Source: JBHIBD01 sp046758865
GTDB taxonomy: Bacteria; Planctomycetota; Brocadiia; Brocadiales; Bathyanammoxibiaceae
Assembly (NCBI GenBank): GCA_046758865.1
Contig: JBHIBD010000066.1
Location: forward strand, 1 to 11,309
DNA length: 11,309 nt
Direction: 5' to 3'
In this document: positions 1 through 7,131 of the stretch, one piece after another
Layout: each line of letters starts with the position of its first letter
How positions within the stretch are numbered: the stretch's first letter is position 1
Program-made: the position numbers and the translations under genes
Notes under the pieces: generated by a model
What the model was told of the DNA's origin: nothing
Databases searched by the model: none
Seen by the model: only the letters and a program-made list of their open reading frames with translations

Positions 1-971
1 ACCTTAAACACCTCCGGGTTGACCACATTCTCAGGCGTCTCTCCCCTGAGGCCAGCGACCAGATTCTCAGCGGCCATTACGGCCATGTTGCGTCTGGTCT
101 CAGTGGTGGCGCTACCAAGGTGCGGGGCGAGTACTACGTTGTCTAGTTCAGTCAGCCCAGGTGCCAGCCTGGGCTCTTCCTCATATACATCCAGCCCCGC
201 CCCCGCTATTCCCTTGTCCTTTAATGCCTCAACCAGGGCCTTTTCGTCCACCACCGGGCCGCGGGCGGCATTTATAAGATAGGCGGTCTTTTTCATCAGC
301 GAAAGCTCCCTTGCCCCGATTAAATGATATGTCTCTTGCGTGAGGGAAACATGTAACGACACAAAATCACTCTCTCTGAGCAGGGTGTCTAGTCCCACCT
401 TTTTGGCCCCTAACTCCTTTTCCAGGCCCTCCTTCCTGGAGCGACTGAAATACAGTACCCGCATGTTGAAACCCATGGACATCCGTGCCATGGCCTGGCC
501 AATCCTGCCAGCACCAATAATCCCAAGGGTCTTGCCGCTCACCCCTTCACCTAGTAGGAGCATTGGCTCCCACCCCCTGAACCCCTTTGCCCGCACCAGC
601 CTGTCTCCTTCTGCCACCCGCCTGGAGATAGAAAATAGCAGCGCCCATGCCATCTCGGCCGTGGCCTCGGTAAGGACACCAGGGGTGTTGGTGACGATTA
701 TGCCCCTCCTCGTGGCCTCCCCAACGTCTATATTGTCATACCCCACTGCGTAGTTGGCTATAACCCTTAATGACCCGCCCGCCTCCATCAACTCTCTATC
801 TATCTTTTCGGAGAGCAGGCACAGCATACCATCCTTACCCCTGAGTCTACTAAGCAACTCCTCTCTTGGAATAGGCGAGTCGTCGGCATATACCTCAAGG
901 CCGGGGCAGGCCTTACTCAAGATATTTATCCCTTCCTCCGGTATCCTCCTTGTAACAAACACCTTGTACAT
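1..971 (-). CDS. D-glycerate dehydrogenase / glyoxylate-hydroxypyruvate reductase (C-terminus cut by window edge)
   Basis: Member of the D-isomer-specific 2-hydroxyacid dehydrogenases, closest in pattern to GyaR-type enzymes that reduce glyoxylate or hydroxypyruvate with NAD(P)H in the cytoplasm. 323 codons are visible with no stop, so the frame leaves the window at base 1; the family is usually about 320-335 residues, so only a few residues are missing. Visible signatures are the N-terminal VFVTRRIPEEG, the substrate loop NYAVGYDNID (73-82), the Rossmann motif GAGRIG (153-158), the catalytic Arg237 in NAARG, Glu266 in YEEEP and His284 in APHLGS. The start at 971 is chosen because AGGAGG lies 8 bases upstream. 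The protein lacks the long ACT-type C-terminal region of most SerA enzymes, which argues against 3-phosphoglycerate dehydrogenase. Substrate preference between glyoxylate, hydroxypyruvate and related acids cannot be read from sequence alone. Confidence 0.88.
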   Translation of the reverse strand, partial: MYKVFVTRRIPEEGINILSKACPGLEVYADDSPIPREELLSRLRGKDGMLCLLSEKIDRELMEAGGSLRVIANYAVGYDNIDVGEATRRGIIVTNTPGVLTEATAEMAWALLFSISRRVAEGDRLVRAKGFRGWEPMLLLGEGVSGKTLGIIGAGRIGQAMARMSMGFNMRVLYFSRSRKEGLEKELGAKKVGLDTLLRESDFVSLHVSLTQETYHLIGARELSLMKKTAYLINAARGPVVDEKALVEALKDKGIAGAGLDVYEEEPRLAPGLTELDNVVLAPHLGSATTETRRNMAVMAAENLVAGLRGETPENVVNPEVFK

Positions 972-1269
972 GATTCATGCCTCCTGGAAAGTCATATATT
1001 AACCAAAGGGTGTAGCGTGACGCAAGGTCGGTGTAAAATTTTATCTCCAACGGTGGCCTGAAATCCACGCTTGAGCCCACAAGGGGGTAGGAAGAATATG
1101 CCATTAAGGGGTGGGATGATTGCCTTTACCGGCGGTAGTATAGAAGCACCTAATCTGGCGCTGGCAGTAGTGGAAAGGGGAAGTACTAGTTTCCGGGTAA
1201 TCGCTGAAGAAAAATAATTAGCAAGGAATGGACTGTGCAAACAGGGAGTTACGGTTTTGGAATTGTCAA
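972..1269. other. intergenic gap with no convincing gene
   Basis: This stretch separates the dehydrogenase from the tatA unit. A 39-codon plus-strand frame at 1098-1217 starts with ATG 6 bases after a purine-rich AGGAAG, but its product matches nothing I recognise and the opposite strand is equally open. No hairpin followed by a T-run stands out. A weak promoter for the dehydrogenase could lie near 1003-1040 on the minus strand, but its hexamers fit consensus poorly. Confidence 0.4.
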
Positions 1270-1383
1270 TCAGAGTGGTCGGCGCTTCGCCATTCGGCTT
1301 CTACCACGATTGGGTTTTCGGCCCTTACTGGCCTTAACCCTCCTGCGCCACCTGAGGATGTCTCTCTTTGGGTCTTTTGCCAT
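1270..1383 (-). CDS. possible small, very basic protein (37 aa) downstream of tatA
   Basis: A short ATG frame begins 12 bases after the tatA stop, on the same strand. The product starts MAKDPKRDILRWRRRVKASK and ends RMAKRRPL; about 16 of its 37 residues are Arg or Lys, and it contains no long hydrophobic run. Such composition is typical of small ribosome-associated or nucleic-acid-binding proteins, but I cannot match it to a family; it is not an obvious bTHX or AURKAIP1/COX24-type peptide. The codons look like those of the neighbours and the position suggests co-transcription with tatA. Against it, no good Shine-Dalgarno precedes the ATG (the nearest is GGA about 15 bases upstream), and short frames arise by chance. 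Confidence 0.4.
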   Translation of the reverse strand: MAKDPKRDILRWRRRVKASKGRKPNRGRSRMAKRRPL

Positions 1384-1395
1384 GGGTGGCGGTTT

Positions 1396-1611
1396 CTATC
1401 CTTCCTTCTTCTGTGACTCTTCCTCTAGCTTCTTCTTGGCCTCTTCTGCGGAGGCCTTCTCGACATCGTCCTCGATCCCCTTGACGCCCTTCTTAAACTC
1501 TACTATACCCTTGCCCAGGGACCTCATAACGTCGGGAAGCCGCTTACCGAAGATAAGGAGGGCCACAATAAGAATAACCAACCATTCCCAACCGCCTGGC
1601 ATACCAAACAT
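1396..1611 (-). CDS. tatA: Sec-independent protein translocase subunit TatA/TatE
   Basis: Pore-forming subunit of the twin-arginine translocase, which exports folded (often cofactor-bearing) proteins across the inner membrane. The 71-residue product has the full family plan: a short periplasmic N-terminus (MFGMPGGWEW), one membrane helix at about 9-21, the diagnostic FG hinge at 21-22 followed by KRLPDVMRSLGKG, an amphipathic helix at about 23-47, and a charged Lys/Glu-rich tail. ACAGGAG sits 7 bases before the ATG, and a strong minus-strand promoter lies 55-82 bases upstream. No tatB or tatC is adjacent in the window, so they must be encoded elsewhere. TatA and TatE cannot be told apart here. 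A 37-codon frame follows after 12 bases. Confidence 0.93.
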   Translation of the reverse strand: MFGMPGGWEWLVILIVALLIFGKRLPDVMRSLGKGIVEFKKGVKGIEDDVEKASAEEAKKKLEEESQKKEG

Positions 1612-1665
1612 GGGATACTCCTGTTAATAAACCGTTACCCCTAGATATAAGTGGCTACAAGACTT

Positions 1666-1693
1666 ATTTTAACCCAATGGGAGACTTTGTCAA
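1666..1693 (-). promoter_or_regulatory. sigma-70-type promoter for tatA
   Basis: Read on the minus strand, a perfect -35 box TTGACA (1693-1688) is followed after 16 bases by TAAAAT (1671-1666), five of six matches to the -10 consensus. Transcription would start near 1658, giving a leader of roughly 46 bases before the tatA ATG at 1611. Its place in the rluD-tatA gap separates tatA from the upstream operon. Confidence 0.65.
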
Positions 1694-1747
1694 CCTCTTT
1701 TATTTGGCCATACAAGAATTAAACGTGCCAGAAAGCTTGACACCACA

Positions 1748-2749
1748 CTATCCCCTTTTTATTGGACCACGCTCACGTAGGAGTTCCAGCACCGCCTTCA
1801 TGTCCGCGGGGAGCTCGGCCTGGAAGGGGACCTTCTTTTTTAGTACTGGATGATAAAACTCCAGCCTGCAGGCGTGGAGGGCCTGCCTGTCTAACACTGG
1901 CTGCTCATCAGGTTTTGGCTCTTCTCTAAATATCTCAGACCTATACAAACAATCACGCCTATTATAATCTGCGTCTGCAACGATGGGGTGGCCTATGGCC
2001 TTCATGTGGACCCGTATCTGATGGGTGCGACCGGTCTTGGGCATGACCTTTACAAGCGTAAAATCTCCAAAACGCTCCAGTACCTCGTAAACGCTGGAGG
2101 CCTCCCTGCCCTCGTCGTGCCTGACGACCATCTTGAGCCTGTTAGTGGCATGCCGGCCTATGGGCAATTCTATAAGGTCTGAATCCAGTTCTACATCACC
2201 CTCTACCAGCGCAATATATTCCTTATTCACCTTGCGTCGCTCGAACTGCTCAGCAATATTGCTGTGAACTAAATCACTCTTTATTACCAGCATGACACCG
2301 CTTGTGTCCCTATCGAGTCGGTGCACTATCCCCGCCTTCATAGGGCCTCCGGCAGAGGAGAGTTTTTGCACATGAAAGGCTAGGGCATTTACCAGGGTGC
2401 CACTCATATTACCAGGAGCGGGGTGAACAACCATATCAGGCGGCTTATTCACTACCATAAGGTAATCATCCTCGTAGATGATATTGAGTGGGATATTTTC
2501 GGGCCGTACCTTCTCTTCCGCCAGGACGGGCAGTTCCAGTGTAATAGCATCCCTATATTTTATTACGTAGCTGCTCTTTGCAGGCCGCCCGCCCACCTTG
2601 ACGGACCCGTCCTTTATAAGCCTCTGGAGAAAGGAACGGGAGTACTGCTGGAACCTTGCAGCCAGGTATTTGTCCAGCCGCCTGCCCACATACGCCTTTC
2701 TCTTGACTGTTAATTCGAGGGTCTTCTTTTCTGCAGTTTTCTGCGGCAT
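1748..2749 (-). CDS. rluD: 23S rRNA pseudouridine synthase, RluD/RluA family
   Basis: Converts specific uridines to pseudouridine in structured RNA; RluD enzymes act on helix 69 of 23S rRNA. The 333-residue length is normal for RluD. An N-terminal S4 RNA-binding domain spans about 22-75 (YVGRRLDKYLA then SFLQRLIKDGSVKVGG). The catalytic domain carries NKPPDMVVHP (101-110), the family motif HRLDRDTSG (143-151) with catalytic Asp146, and KTGRTHQIRVHM (238-249). The ATG at 2749 has AGGA 5 bases upstream and starts 12 bases after the stop of the TPR gene, so it is probably the last gene of the PHP-TPR-rluD transcript. RluC is possible, but the length and S4 arrangement favour RluD. Confidence 0.93.
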   Translation of the reverse strand: MPQKTAEKKTLELTVKRKAYVGRRLDKYLAARFQQYSRSFLQRLIKDGSVKVGGRPAKSSYVIKYRDAITLELPVLAEEKVRPENIPLNIIYEDDYLMVVNKPPDMVVHPAPGNMSGTLVNALAFHVQKLSSAGGPMKAGIVHRLDRDTSGVMLVIKSDLVHSNIAEQFERRKVNKEYIALVEGDVELDSDLIELPIGRHATNRLKMVVRHDEGREASSVYEVLERFGDFTLVKVMPKTGRTHQIRVHMKAIGHPIVADADYNRRDCLYRSEIFREEPKPDEQPVLDRQALHACRLEFYHPVLKKKVPFQAELPADMKAVLELLRERGPIKRG

Positions 2750-2761
2750 GATTCCTGCGCA

Positions 2762-3421
2762 CTATTGAATGCAGTCGAGGCGGTACTGGGAAAGCCTGGC
2801 AAACTGGCTCTCGGGTGCAAGCTCTAGGGCCTCATCGTAGGCCTTTACGGCCTCTTCCTTTCGGCCCATCTTTTCGTAGCACCTGCCCAGGTCCCATTTC
2901 TCCTGGGCCATCAGGAAGGGGTCGTCTGCGGGTGCATTACCCTGAAGGTACATTATCGCTGCGTCCAGGTGGCCCTTTTCCTCGCTGGCGTAGCCAATGG
3001 ACTGCCTGACGAAGGGAACCAGGGGGTGGTCGCCGTACTCGTCCAAAAACCGCTTATAGGTCTGGATAGCATCGGTATATTCCCTTGCACTATACTGCGC
3101 ATTCCCAAGCCCGAAAAGTATCCAAGGTGTGACCTTTTTCGTTGCACCCTCTTCCAACATGGACTTATATTCCGCAATGGCCTTGGTAAAGGTCTCTTCC
3201 CTGGCCTTCTCATCCTGGAACCCAGCAATACCCATATCGAGTGACAGTACACCGATTTTGGACCAAGCGGTCTCATACTTCTTGGCACGTTTACTCACAT
3301 AACTTACTGTTACCACAGTAATACCCGTAACGAATATCACGGTCAACGCCACAGTAATCTTATGGTCGAGTATCCAGTTCAGGGCCTTCTGCCCCGCCTC
3401 TATTATCTCTTCGGGTGTCAT
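2762..3421 (-). CDS. membrane-anchored tetratricopeptide-repeat protein
   Basis: The 219-residue product has a short cytoplasmic N-terminus (MTPEEIIEAGQKALNWILDH), one membrane helix at about 22-43 and a soluble TPR region. TPR-like helix pairs can be seen around 72-92, 101-134 (FGLGNAQYSAREYTDAIQTY), 137-166 (IGYASEEKGHLDAAIMYL) and 173-206 (WDLGRCYEKMGRKEEAVKAY). The plan resembles YfgM-like or anchored TPR scaffold proteins that help assemble envelope complexes, but no specific partner can be named. Its ATG overlaps the PHP stop by four bases (ATGA), a sign of translational coupling, and rluD follows after 12 bases. Confidence 0.82.
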   Translation of the reverse strand: MTPEEIIEAGQKALNWILDHKITVALTVIFVTGITVVTVSYVSKRAKKYETAWSKIGVLSLDMGIAGFQDEKAREETFTKAIAEYKSMLEEGATKKVTPWILFGLGNAQYSAREYTDAIQTYKRFLDEYGDHPLVPFVRQSIGYASEEKGHLDAAIMYLQGNAPADDPFLMAQEKWDLGRCYEKMGRKEEAVKAYDEALELAPESQFARLSQYRLDCIQ

Positions 3422-4080
3422 CTTCTCAGGGACTCCTTTTGGCCGTGAAATAGCCTCTCCGTCTCTTCAAATAATTCCCGCACCTCATCGGGCACGAGCC
3501 CGGCCCCCATTGCTACCTTCTCTGCCTCAGTCCTATCCAACAAATCTCCCGGACTGTGGGCGTCAGAGCCAAAAACTAGGACAGCACCAGTCTCTCTGGC
3601 AACCCTTGCAACGTGGCCGTTGGTCAATGAGTGACCCTTGCGGGCCGATATCTCAAGCCTCACCCCAAGCTTGGCCGCAAGTGCCGCGTCCGCCTCACTT
3701 ATTAGACCCGGATGAGTAAGTACGTCGGCACCGGACTCAATACCGGCACGGTTAGTGCCGTGCAGGACAGGCTCCACAATGGTCTCACCATGGACCAGCA
3801 CCAGTTCCGCACCCAGTTCCCTGGCACATGCCACAAGGCCCGGCAGCTCAGAGGGCATTATGTGGGTAAGCTCTGCACCCGGCTTCACTACCAACTTCAT
3901 GACTGCACTCAACTGACTAGACACCTTGGCAAGTCGCGGCACCACAAAGTCTACATTGGATACGTCCACGTGGTCAGAGATCACCAGACCCTTTATGCTC
4001 AACTCCTCTGCCCTGCGCGCCAGCTCCGAAGGCAGTAACTCTCCATCAGATAATATGCTGTGGCAATGCAAATCGAACAT
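3418..4080 (-). CDS. PHP-domain metal-dependent phosphoesterase (histidinol-phosphatase-like)
   Basis: The 220-residue product is a compact PHP domain of the histidinol-phosphatase-like group, which hydrolyses phosphomonoesters or phosphodiesters using several metal ions. Metal-ligand motifs appear in family order: HCHS...SDGE (His5, His7, Asp12), ISDH (34-37), Glu70 in KPGAE, His97 in LVHGE, His123 in LTHPG and Asp173/His175 in GSDAHSPGD. The open frame runs upstream to 4185, but the start at 4080 is preferred: homologues begin immediately before the first HxH motif, and a TATAAT promoter box lies inside the longer frame. The Shine-Dalgarno is weak (ACAGG about 12 bases upstream). It heads the operon with the TPR gene and rluD. 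Substrate unknown; no his genes are nearby. Confidence 0.85.
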   Translation of the reverse strand: MFDLHCHSILSDGELLPSELARRAEELSIKGLVISDHVDVSNVDFVVPRLAKVSSQLSAVMKLVVKPGAELTHIMPSELPGLVACARELGAELVLVHGETIVEPVLHGTNRAGIESGADVLTHPGLISEADAALAAKLGVRLEISARKGHSLTNGHVARVARETGAVLVFGSDAHSPGDLLDRTEAEKVAMGAGLVPDEVRELFEETERLFHGQKESLRR

Positions 4081-4146
4081 AATGGTCTTATACCTGTAAC
4101 TGTCTGGACATTTAACTAGAAAGGCCGTTGCTGAACTACTAAAAAA

Positions 4147-4175
4147 ATTATATAAGACCGCACGTCTGTCTGCAA
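4147..4175 (-). promoter_or_regulatory. promoter for the PHP-TPR-rluD operon
   Basis: On the minus strand a perfect TATAAT (4152-4147) lies 17 bases downstream of TTGCAG (4175-4170), which keeps only the TTG of the -35 consensus. Transcription near 4140 would give a leader of about 60 bases before the ATG at 4080. This supports the shorter start for the PHP protein. Confidence 0.5.
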
Positions 4176-4188
4176 GATAAATCATTCT

Positions 4189-4201
4189 AACATGGCATGT
4201 T
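4189..4201. promoter_or_regulatory. operator-like palindrome AACATG-G-CATGTT
   Basis: A perfect 6-base inverted repeat around a single G lies 14 bases upstream of the -35 box of the PHP operon promoter. The size and position suit a dimeric regulator, but a 13-base palindrome can occur by chance and the regulator is unknown. Confidence 0.25.
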
Positions 4202-4252
4202 ATGTGGCAGTTAAAATTCCAAGAGCAATCTCAGAGGCAGGGTTAATGAGCA

Positions 4253-4284
4253 GGGTGTCGCAGGGCTTAAGCCCTGCGGCACCC
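4253..4284. repeat. 32-base palindrome in the narK/PHP gap
   Basis: A central perfect 18-base palindrome (GCAGGGCTTAAGCCCTGC, 4260-4277) extends to 32 bases through GGGTG/CACCC arms, with only one G.T-type mismatch. It lies 63 bases after the stop of the narK gene at 4347. A hairpin this strong could stop transcription or stabilise the 3' end of the narK mRNA, but no T-run follows in either direction, so it is not a classical terminator. It reads more like a dispersed REP or MITE-type unit. The rest of the gap (4202-4346) shows nothing else convincing. Confidence 0.6.
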
Positions 4285-4346
4285 GTAATCATAACTGTAG
4301 GGGTGAAATTTGCACCAGAGGTGAACACAGGCCACGGTACGCCTTG

Positions 4347-5525
4347 CTACACCCTCTGAAATTCCTTACGCGCCAGGAAAACACACAATAGACATATACT
4401 GGCTGCAATAGCGAACCCGGTGAAGTAGCTGCCGGTCATATCCTTGGATGCACCCAGGACAATCGGCATAAAGAAACCGCCCAAACCACCAGATGCACCC
4501 ACTAGGCCCCCTACTGCACCAGTCTCCACAGCAAAATAGGTAGGCACCAGCTTGTACACAACGCCATTTCCAATGCCCAGGAAGGCACCTAGCAGTATAA
4601 ACGCCGCAGATGCTAAGGTCAGGGACGGTTTCAACCCCTCTAGAATGAGCAAGGCCGCTGCCACTGTATATAGCACAAGGAGTATCTTTCTGCCATCAAT
4701 CCTATCGGATAGATAACCTCCTACGGGCCTTATAAATGACGTAACAAATATAAAGAGCGTCGTCAGGTCACCAGCCTGCACCGGAGTAATGTTGTAGACC
4801 TTCTTGAAGTAGGCCGGCAGGAATAGAGAAAAACACACAAAACCACCAAAGGTCACCCAGTAAAATGCACAGAATACCCAGGCCAGGGGAGTTCGCCTGA
4901 ACACACTCAATGTCTCACTAAGGGTCTTTGTATGGGCTGTCGTGGGCGCATCGGTTGTGTACCGCCAGTAAAGGACGGCCATTACAAGGCATGGAATGGC
5001 GTAGATGGGAAAGATACTGTGCCAGTCACCACCGAAATATGTTATAAGGCGTGGTGCAAATAGTGTGGATAGAGCTGCCCCAACGTTCCCAATACCGTAT
5101 ATGCCAAGTGCGAGTCCCTGCCTATGTTGAGGGTACCACCTTGAGACGTGTGGAATCCCGACGGCGAAGGATGTTCCCGACATACCGAAGAGGAAGCCGC
5201 ATATAAGCAAGAAGGCGTATGTATTGGCATACATGGCCGCCATGGTTGGGAAGAAGCAAAATAACAGTAGGAGGCTAAATACCTTCCTCCCGCCGTACAT
5301 ATCGGTAAGGATACCCATGGGGATGCGCACGGCGGAGCCCAAGAAGGCGGGAATGGATATGAGGAGGCCAAGCTGAGCCTCACTTATGTGTAGCTCTTCC
5401 CTGAAGTAGGGTCCCAGGGGTGAGTAAAGGGCCCATACTGCAAAGCAGACCCCGAAGGCCGTTGTAGCAAAGGAGAGTACCGTAGTATTACCCTGAGGCT
5501 CAAAGGTCGCCGCTTTGTTAGCCAT
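4347..5525 (-). CDS. NarK-family nitrate/nitrite transporter (second of tandem pair)
   Basis: MFS carrier of the nitrate/nitrite porter (NNP) family, located in the inner membrane. The 392-residue chain has about 12 hydrophobic segments, normal for short-form NarK proteins. Substrate-binding arginines are at Arg67 (VRIPMGIL, helix 2) and Arg266 (IRPVGGYLSDRI, helix 8), matching the two essential arginines of E. coli NarK. The glycine-rich NNP signatures are GIYGIGNVG (141-149) and GASGGLGGFFMPIVLG (343-358). GGGAGG lies 8 bases before the ATG. It starts 32 bases after the first narK copy and is probably co-transcribed. It lacks the N-terminal extension and the helix 5-6 loop insert of its partner. 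Import, export or exchange, and nitrate versus nitrite preference, cannot be decided from sequence. Confidence 0.9.
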   Translation of the reverse strand: MANKAATFEPQGNTTVLSFATTAFGVCFAVWALYSPLGPYFREELHISEAQLGLLISIPAFLGSAVRIPMGILTDMYGGRKVFSLLLLFCFFPTMAAMYANTYAFLLICGFLFGMSGTSFAVGIPHVSRWYPQHRQGLALGIYGIGNVGAALSTLFAPRLITYFGGDWHSIFPIYAIPCLVMAVLYWRYTTDAPTTAHTKTLSETLSVFRRTPLAWVFCAFYWVTFGGFVCFSLFLPAYFKKVYNITPVQAGDLTTLFIFVTSFIRPVGGYLSDRIDGRKILLVLYTVAAALLILEGLKPSLTLASAAFILLGAFLGIGNGVVYKLVPTYFAVETGAVGGLVGASGGLGGFFMPIVLGASKDMTGSYFTGFAIAASICLLCVFLARKEFQRV

Positions 5526-5557
5526 CCGTTAAACCTCCCAGGACAATCTCTATCTCA

Positions 5558-6841
5558 CTAGACTCTCTGCTTATGAAACAGCTTGGGCATTAAGACAACG
5601 ATAAGGGTCCCCAGACATATAGCTACCCATATCCCAAATCCATACTTGTAGCTCCCTGTGGCATTCTTAATCATTCCCATGACGATGGGCATGCAGAAGC
5701 CTCCAACTCCACCCATGGCCCCAGCCAGGCCGCCCACTGCACCCACAGCAGTAAAATAGGATGGAATAAGCTTAAATACACATGCGTTCCCTATACCACA
5801 GCAGAAACCAAGCAAGTACAGGCACCCCACCTGTACAGGAAAGGATATCTCCGCAGTCATTGCCACAAGTGCACCAAGCGAGACCCCATAGGTGACAATA
5901 AGTATCTGCCTTGGGTTTATCCTGTCTGAGAGCCAACCACCAAACGACCTGATAAGCGCTGTTATAAGGACGAAGATCGTTGTATAGACTAGAGAGGCCG
6001 TGTACCTGTCTACATCCCAACGGTCATAGAAATATGTTGGCGAGAAGAGCGAGAAACAGACAAAGCCACCAAAGGTCATCCAATAGAGATACGAGAATAT
6101 CCAGGTAAGCCCGCTCGACTTGTAAACACTGAATATCTCCCCGAATGTCTTGGCCTTATGGCGCCTGGGTGGTTCAGAGGTCATTATCCAATATATTATG
6201 CCCATGGCCAGGGCAGGGATGGCGTAGATGCCGAAGATAAGATGCCACCCAGGCATGGAACCCAACGCAATCCTAGGAGGACCTACGGCTGGGTCACCAA
6301 AAAAATTGTTTATTAAGATAGGCACAAATATAGTGGCCAGGATAGTGCCTACGTTACCTACGCCATATATCCCCAGGGCGGTACCCTGCTTGGTCTGTGG
6401 GTACCAGTTGGACACATGGGTAATACCTATAATAAACGATGTGCCGGATACACCAAAAAACAGACCACATATAAGGAACATGACATAACTATTAACAAAT
6501 ATAGCACCAACCAATGGGAGTATGCAAAAGAAGAGAAGTACGGTAAATACTATCCTCCCACCATACTTGTCCGCCAATATACCCATGGGTATACGTATGA
6601 CAGAGCCCAAGAGGGCCGGGATAGCTACCAGTATAAGCACCTGGCCGGCAGAGAGGCCGTACCACTTCATAAAGTACGGCCCAAACGGTGCATATAATGC
6701 CCAGATAGCAAAACAAAAGAAAAATGAGATTGTGGCAAGATAGAGTACCGTAGGGTTTCCCGGTGGTTCTGCTGGAATGGTTGTCTGCGCACCGCTGCCA
6801 GACGTGTGTTTAGTCGTTCGTTTCTTGGTAGTCTTAGCCAT
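5558..6841 (-). CDS. NarK-family nitrate/nitrite transporter (first of tandem pair)
   Basis: NNP-family MFS carrier of 427 residues with about 12 membrane segments. The conserved arginines are Arg83 (IRIPMGIL) and Arg298 (IRSFGGWLSDRI); the signature motifs are GIYGVGNVG (158-166) and GAMGGVGGFCMPIVMG (374-389). It aligns with the downstream copy almost end to end at about half identity by eye, so the pair arose by an old duplication. Two differences stand out: a hydrophilic Lys/Thr-rich N-terminal extension of about 20 residues (KTTKKRTTKHTSGSG), and an insert of about 15 residues between helices 5 and 6 (around 180-197). The start at 6841 has only a weak Shine-Dalgarno (AGGG about 12 bases upstream). 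The first half of the pair probably sets expression of both from the promoter at 6991-7018. Confidence 0.9.
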   Translation of the reverse strand: MAKTTKKRTTKHTSGSGAQTTIPAEPPGNPTVLYLATISFFFCFAIWALYAPFGPYFMKWYGLSAGQVLILVAIPALLGSVIRIPMGILADKYGGRIVFTVLLFFCILPLVGAIFVNSYVMFLICGLFFGVSGTSFIIGITHVSNWYPQTKQGTALGIYGVGNVGTILATIFVPILINNFFGDPAVGPPRIALGSMPGWHLIFGIYAIPALAMGIIYWIMTSEPPRRHKAKTFGEIFSVYKSSGLTWIFSYLYWMTFGGFVCFSLFSPTYFYDRWDVDRYTASLVYTTIFVLITALIRSFGGWLSDRINPRQILIVTYGVSLGALVAMTAEISFPVQVGCLYLLGFCCGIGNACVFKLIPSYFTAVGAVGGLAGAMGGVGGFCMPIVMGMIKNATGSYKYGFGIWVAICLGTLIVVLMPKLFHKQRV

Positions 6842-6899
6842 TAGGTCTATACCCTAAGATACCTCATAAATCCCCAATTAGTACGTGAAAGACAGCGGC

Positions 6900-6956
6900 A
6901 GGACTAGAGGCAAAGCTCCTGGGGGAGCTAAGGTCAGAAGGTTACAAGACAGTCCT
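6900..6956. ncRNA. structured leader-like element (three-way-junction shape)
   Basis: Plus-strand AGGACT (6900-6905) pairs perfectly with AGTCCT (6951-6956) and encloses a perfect hairpin AGCTCC-TGGG-GGAGCT (6914-6929) and a shorter GTC/GAC pairing (6933-6950). The plus-strand pieces GGCAAAGC, CTAAGGTC and GACAG recall the 3' half of c-di-GMP-I (GEMM) riboswitches, but the usual GNRA-capped first hairpin is absent, so a functional aptamer cannot be claimed. Read on the minus strand the element falls in the narK leader. The remainder (6842-6899) shows nothing distinct. Confidence 0.3.
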
Positions 6957-6966
6957 CCTCTTTAGC

Positions 6967-6992
6967 ATACCCTCCTCCAAAGAGGGGGGTAT
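6967..6992. repeat. strong 11-bp hairpin upstream of narK
   Basis: ATACCCTCCTC (6967-6977) and GAGGGGGGTAT (6982-6992) pair over 11 positions with one wobble around a CAAA loop. The left flank CCTCCTCTTT (6954-6963) can instead pair with AAAGAGGGGG (6979-6988), so two folds compete. On the minus strand the hairpin overlaps the predicted narK transcription start. No T-run follows it on either strand. Confidence 0.5.
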
Positions 6993-7018
6993 AGTAACTT
7001 ATAGAATAGAATTGTCAA
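6991..7018 (-). promoter_or_regulatory. candidate promoter for the narK pair
   Basis: On the minus strand a perfect TTGACA (7018-7013) is followed after 16 bases by TACTAT (6996-6991), four of six matches to the -10 consensus. Transcription would start near 6984, giving a structured leader of about 143 bases before the narK ATG at 6841. Confidence 0.45.
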
Positions 7019-7111
7019 GAAAAATAAGCATCCACAAAGGACTATTTGACCACACACTACATTCAAAAACTTTATCAACGCTATACACTGGCAAAACATA
7101 CATCTGCCTTG

Positions 7112-7117
7112 TATAAT
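7112..7117 (+). promoter_or_regulatory. candidate -10 box for the DUF3365 haem-protein gene
   Basis: A perfect TATAAT lies about 317 bases before the ATG at 7434. The best -35, TGGCAA at 7088-7093, with an 18-base spacer, is poor, so an activator might be needed. If real, the transcript would carry a 310-base leader packed with hairpins. Confidence 0.35.
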
Positions 7118-7131
7118 GTTGTTTCCATGGA

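Noticed and set aside
1007..1060. Apparent shared repeat between 1007-1060 and 4328-4355 (opposite strand)
   Set aside because: Only two short words match, with different spacing, and the second lies across the narK stop codon, so chance similarity is more likely.
1098..1217. 39-codon plus-strand frame with purine-rich upstream sequence
   Set aside because: Opposite strand is equally open, product unrecognised, no promoter; not strong enough to call a gene.
4081..4185. N-terminal extension of the PHP protein
   Set aside because: It covers a TATAAT promoter box and adds residues not expected before the first metal-binding HxH motif.
4253..4284. Classical rho-independent terminator for narK
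   Set aside because: The hairpin is strong but has no T-run on the minus strand.
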